Assembly: GCA_964404765.1 (NCBI GenBank)
Contig: CAYOLL010000273.1
Coordinates: forward strand, 1 to 6,260
From: CAYOLL01 sp964404765 [NCBI: uncultured Gemmatimonadota bacterium]
GTDB taxonomy: Bacteria; 4572-55
Direction of reading: 5' to 3'
DNA length: 6,260 nucleotides
Shown: positions 3,962 through 6,260 of the stretch, piece after piece
How the letters are laid out: each line of letters opens with the position of its first letter
Position numbering within the stretch: position 1 is the first letter of the stretch
Translations under genes and position numbers: made by a program
The notes under the pieces: model-generated
The model's input: only the letters and a program-made list of their open reading frames with translations
Told to the model about the DNA's origin: nothing
The model's database searches: none

Positions 3962-5952
3962 ACTTGATACAGCAAATCCAGAGCCTTTTTGCGGCGCCCC
4001 CGATCAAAGTTCACCAGCACATCGTCCAGAAATAGCGGCGACGGATAGCGATCCATCAGCGCCAGCCGGAACGCCAGATAAAACTGCTCCTGCGCCCCAA
4101 AACTCAGCGCCTTTTCCGGCGACAGACTGCGTCCGCTGTCGTTCGGCAGCGTCACGGAAAATTCCCATTGCCCTTCCGTATTTTGAAAGCCCGCGCTTTG
4201 GTACACGCCATCGGTAATCTGGCTGAAATAGCCGGAAATTTTTTCATTCAGACCCGGAAACGCCGCCAGCCGATTAATGGTTTCCTGAAGGCCCGTATCC
4301 GCTTTTTTGAGCACGGCCACGCGCTGCTTAATTCCGGCCGTTTCCGCTTCCAACCGGTTGATCGCCCCTTCGGCGTCATCCCAACCGCGCATGGTTTCGG
4401 TCAGCGACCGCAACTGCGCACTCAAAGCAATCCGCTGATCCTGGACGGACGGCAGCTCATTGTTGATCTGGCTGATCGTTTTGCGCAAATCATCTTCGCT
4501 TTGCAGATTTTGTCCATCCGCCGGAAGCGCGGTCTGGCTTAGACGGGCGACATCGGCTTCCAGATTTTGGCGGCGAGCGCTTAACGCGACTAAAACCGCC
4601 TCCGCTTCCGTGGGCAAATTCCACTCTTTGGGCAGTTGCAACATCGTCTGCTCCCAGCGGATACGCGCCTCGTTATCGGCGTTTTGCAAATTTTGCCAGC
4701 GACGGAATTGCTTTTGCAATTGCTCCAGTTTGCTGCGGATTTCGATAAAATTCGGATCAATCGGATCCATTTCCTTAAACATTGGCGACAACTCGCGCAC
4801 CTGGTCTAACACGACATCGCGGTCCTTTTCAAAAGCCGCTTTCGTCTGGGCGCTGTTTTGACTTCCGCCCCGAATAAAAAGAAACACCCAGGCGAGGCTG
4901 ACCAGAATGCCCAGGGAAAAGAAAATATTGTCATTTCGGTAAAAACCGACGATCAGCAAACCGAAGGCGACAATGAGCAAAACCATATCCAATGTGCGGC
5001 GCGGCGTTTGCGAGACTTTGGCATGAACGCTGGTGGCCTCTTCCAGGCGATAGCTTTGACCGATCAGGAAATCGGCCCGTACATCAAAATCCGCCGGAAA
5101 TTTGTGCTTGCCAAGTTCTGTCAGCTCTTTGGCATAGTCCTGACGTTTGGCCGCCACCTGTGTCAACGAGGCGTCAACCGCGTCCAATTGGGTGAGTTCA
5201 TCGGCGACAATGCCGGATTTAAGCTTGCTTTCGCGGGCCGCCATTTGGGCCGTCAGGCGAATCTCCGCTTGTTTTAGATTGGCTTTAAGTTGATTTTCGC
5301 GGGTTAACGCCGTTTCAAATTCGCCATGCAGTCGCTTGTAATCGGCCAATAAAGCCAATTGCTTTTGATATTGGGCTTGCTTTTCGACCAATTGGGTTTC
5401 TTTTAGCTGCAATTGGCGGGCATACTTGACGTTTGGATGGGGATTATCCAGCTCATCCAATTGGCGGCGGATGGATTTTTGGGCATTCAGCAATCTTTCC
5501 AGACCCGGCAGAAAGTTGGAAAGATCGGACGAACGGTTGGCAAATTTAAGCTGGGCGATTTGGGCCTGCTGCACAAAAGCAATGTCTTCAAAAAACGAGG
5601 CTTCGGCAAATCCCAAATGCGTGGTCAGCAGGCTTTGAATTTGCGCGCCGGCGGTAATTTCCGCGCCGCTGTCGGTCGTCAGCGTCAAACGGCCGGTGGT
5701 AAAATCGCGCTGAATCACGAAGCGCCGCTCGTCTTCGACTTCGTATTGAATGCGGACGAGCGACAATCCGGTCGATTGCCAGGGGCTGACCTCGGCATTG
5801 CCCGGTCCAAAAAAGGCCGCGCGAATGGCCGTCAGCAGCGTAGATTTCCCGGACTCATTCGGCCCATGGATACAGTTAAAACCCGGCTCAAAAGCGAACT
5901 TGGCGCTGGTATATTTTTTGAAGCCTTCTAAAAAAATTTCGCGAATTATCAT
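3871..5952 (-). CDS. SbcC/YhaN-like ATPase with a membrane hairpin in its coiled coil
   Basis: 693 residues from the ATG at 5950-5952. Walker A is GPNESGKST (30-38); a Q-loop lies near residue 128 (FVQQAQ); the ABC-type signature is ALSFGAQEQ (615-623); Walker B is LFLDD (640-644), followed by a D-loop (VNFD) and the H-loop TTHD (His675). Coiled-coil arms span roughly 150-300 and 365-560. Instead of a zinc hook or SMC hinge, two hydrophobic helices lie at about 322-338 and 342-361 (MVLLIVAFGLLIVGFY, FFSLGILVSLAWVFLFI). This is the plan of the YhaN-type branch of SbcC/Rad50-like proteins, whose members are thought to work with an SbcD/YhaO-like nuclease in DNA processing; no nuclease partner is visible here. 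At 693 residues it is shorter than B. subtilis YhaN (about 960). An upstream in-frame extension to 6057 is rejected because it overlaps xseB and precedes the conserved MIIREI start. The ATG overlaps the xseB stop, and no strong ribosome binding site is seen, so translational coupling is likely. Its last 30 codons are duplicated at 3182-3272. Confidence 0.93.
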   Translation of the reverse strand: MIIREIFLEGFKKYTSAKFAFEPGFNCIHGPNESGKSTLLTAIRAAFFGPGNAEVSPWQSTGLSLVRIQYEVEDERRFVIQRDFTTGRLTLTTDSGAEITAGAQIQSLLTTHLGFAEASFFEDIAFVQQAQIAQLKFANRSSDLSNFLPGLERLLNAQKSIRRQLDELDNPHPNVKYARQLQLKETQLVEKQAQYQKQLALLADYKRLHGEFETALTRENQLKANLKQAEIRLTAQMAARESKLKSGIVADELTQLDAVDASLTQVAAKRQDYAKELTELGKHKFPADFDVRADFLIGQSYRLEEATSVHAKVSQTPRRTLDMVLLIVAFGLLIVGFYRNDNIFFSLGILVSLAWVFLFIRGGSQNSAQTKAAFEKDRDVVLDQVRELSPMFKEMDPIDPNFIEIRSKLEQLQKQFRRWQNLQNADNEARIRWEQTMLQLPKEWNLPTEAEAVLVALSARRQNLEADVARLSQTALPADGQNLQSEDDLRKTISQINNELPSVQDQRIALSAQLRSLTETMRGWDDAEGAINRLEAETAGIKQRVAVLKKADTGLQETINRLAAFPGLNEKISGYFSQITDGVYQSAGFQNTEGQWEFSVTLPNDSGRSLSPEKALSFGAQEQFYLAFRLALMDRYPSPLFLDDVLVNFDRGRRKKALDLLYQVSRQRQIILTTHDVNIPKMLEKVAHLIELT

Positions 5953-6194
5953 GATTGACCGTTTTCCGGTAAAAAGGGCGTTTCCTGGACGTTGCCCGCG
6001 GCATCCTGCAGCAACAGTTTGACTTTCGTTTCGGCTTGATCCAGCAGTTGGGAGCATTGGCGGGAGAGTTTAATGCCATGCTCAAATTGGGCCAGCGCAT
6101 CATCGAGGGATAATTGGCCGGATTCCAGACGTTCCACCACGCTTTGCAATTGCTGCAGGGCTTCTTCAAAAGAAATAGTTTTGCTCACTTTCAC
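5949..6194 (-). CDS. xseB: Exodeoxyribonuclease VII small subunit
   Basis: 81 residues. The family pattern is nearly complete: SFEEALQQLQSVVERLESG (8-26), then LSLDDALAQFEHGIKLSRQC (28-47) and LLDQAETKV (50-58), two helices that form the XseB hairpin. XseB binds the catalytic subunit XseA in the cytoplasm to form ExoVII, which degrades single-stranded DNA to oligonucleotides. xseA is usually next door but is not in this window. GTG at 6192-6194 is used with GGAGGG (6199-6204) four bases upstream; a second GTG at codon 3 (6186-6188), ten bases from that site, is an alternative. The stop overlaps the ATPase start in ATGA. The 56 bases upstream to the window end are AT-rich with no gene or clear promoter. 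Confidence 0.96.
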   Translation of the reverse strand: MKVSKTISFEEALQQLQSVVERLESGQLSLDDALAQFEHGIKLSRQCSQLLDQAETKVKLLLQDAAGNVQETPFLPENGQS

Positions 6195-6260
6195 TAATCC
6201 CTCCGTTTTAAATTGACATCACACATAGTTTCATAATTTGTTTTCTATTTGTAAATTAAG

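Noticed and set aside
4858-5931. Several plus-strand open frames
   Set aside because: They are antisense to the ATPase coiled coil and membrane hairpin, with no ribosome binding site or family motif.
5953-6057. In-frame N-terminal extension of the ATPase
   Set aside because: It lies wholly within xseB in another frame, has no family resemblance, and precedes the canonical MIIREI start that overlaps the xseB stop.

Overview
The window looks like chromosomal DNA from a diderm (Gram-negative-type) bacterium of middling GC. The reasons are a Sec signal peptide on a protein with a TonB-type C-terminal domain, a lipoprotein with a glycine-rich membrane hairpin, Shine-Dalgarno sites and one sigma70-like promoter. 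I cannot name the phylum. All supported genes lie on the minus strand, so transcription runs from right to left.

Right part (about 6200 down to 3871): xseB, the small subunit of exodeoxyribonuclease VII, overlaps by four bases (ATGA) a 693-residue SbcC/YhaN-like ABC-type ATPase whose coiled coil is interrupted by two transmembrane helices. No xseA is in the window.

Middle part (3870 to 2449): a complete ParE/RelE-type toxin-antitoxin pair lies between the ATPase gene and a glycine-zipper lipoprotein gene. The last 30 codons of the ATPase gene occur twice, once as the real gene end (3871-3961) and once on the far side of the toxin-antitoxin pair (3182-3272). The copies differ at seven bases, and all seven changes are synonymous, including TAA for TGA at the stop. 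The displaced copy ends 16 bases before the lipoprotein start. The simplest reading is that xseB, the ATPase and the lipoprotein once formed one compact operon, and that a roughly 600-base cassette later split it while leaving the ATPase gene with a complete 3' end.

Left-middle part (2448 to 1497): about 395 bases without a convincing intact gene hold inverted repeats and a short peptide that weakly resembles the start of a DUF433 antitoxin. Next come an intact VapB-like antitoxin and a VapC (PIN-domain) toxin gene that has lost its C-terminal half. The truncation falls where the next gene begins.

Left part (1539 to 1): a secreted protein with TPR repeats, a possible degenerate parvulin-like region, a low-complexity linker and a TonB C-terminal domain. 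It probably starts at TTG and ends before a clear intrinsic terminator. Beyond the terminator is a near-consensus promoter on the same strand, and an AGGA motif at the window edge suggests another gene begins just outside.

Overall this is a core-type DNA-repair operon beside a region where toxin-antitoxin modules have arrived and decayed. The repeat-flanked insertion is the most notable point.
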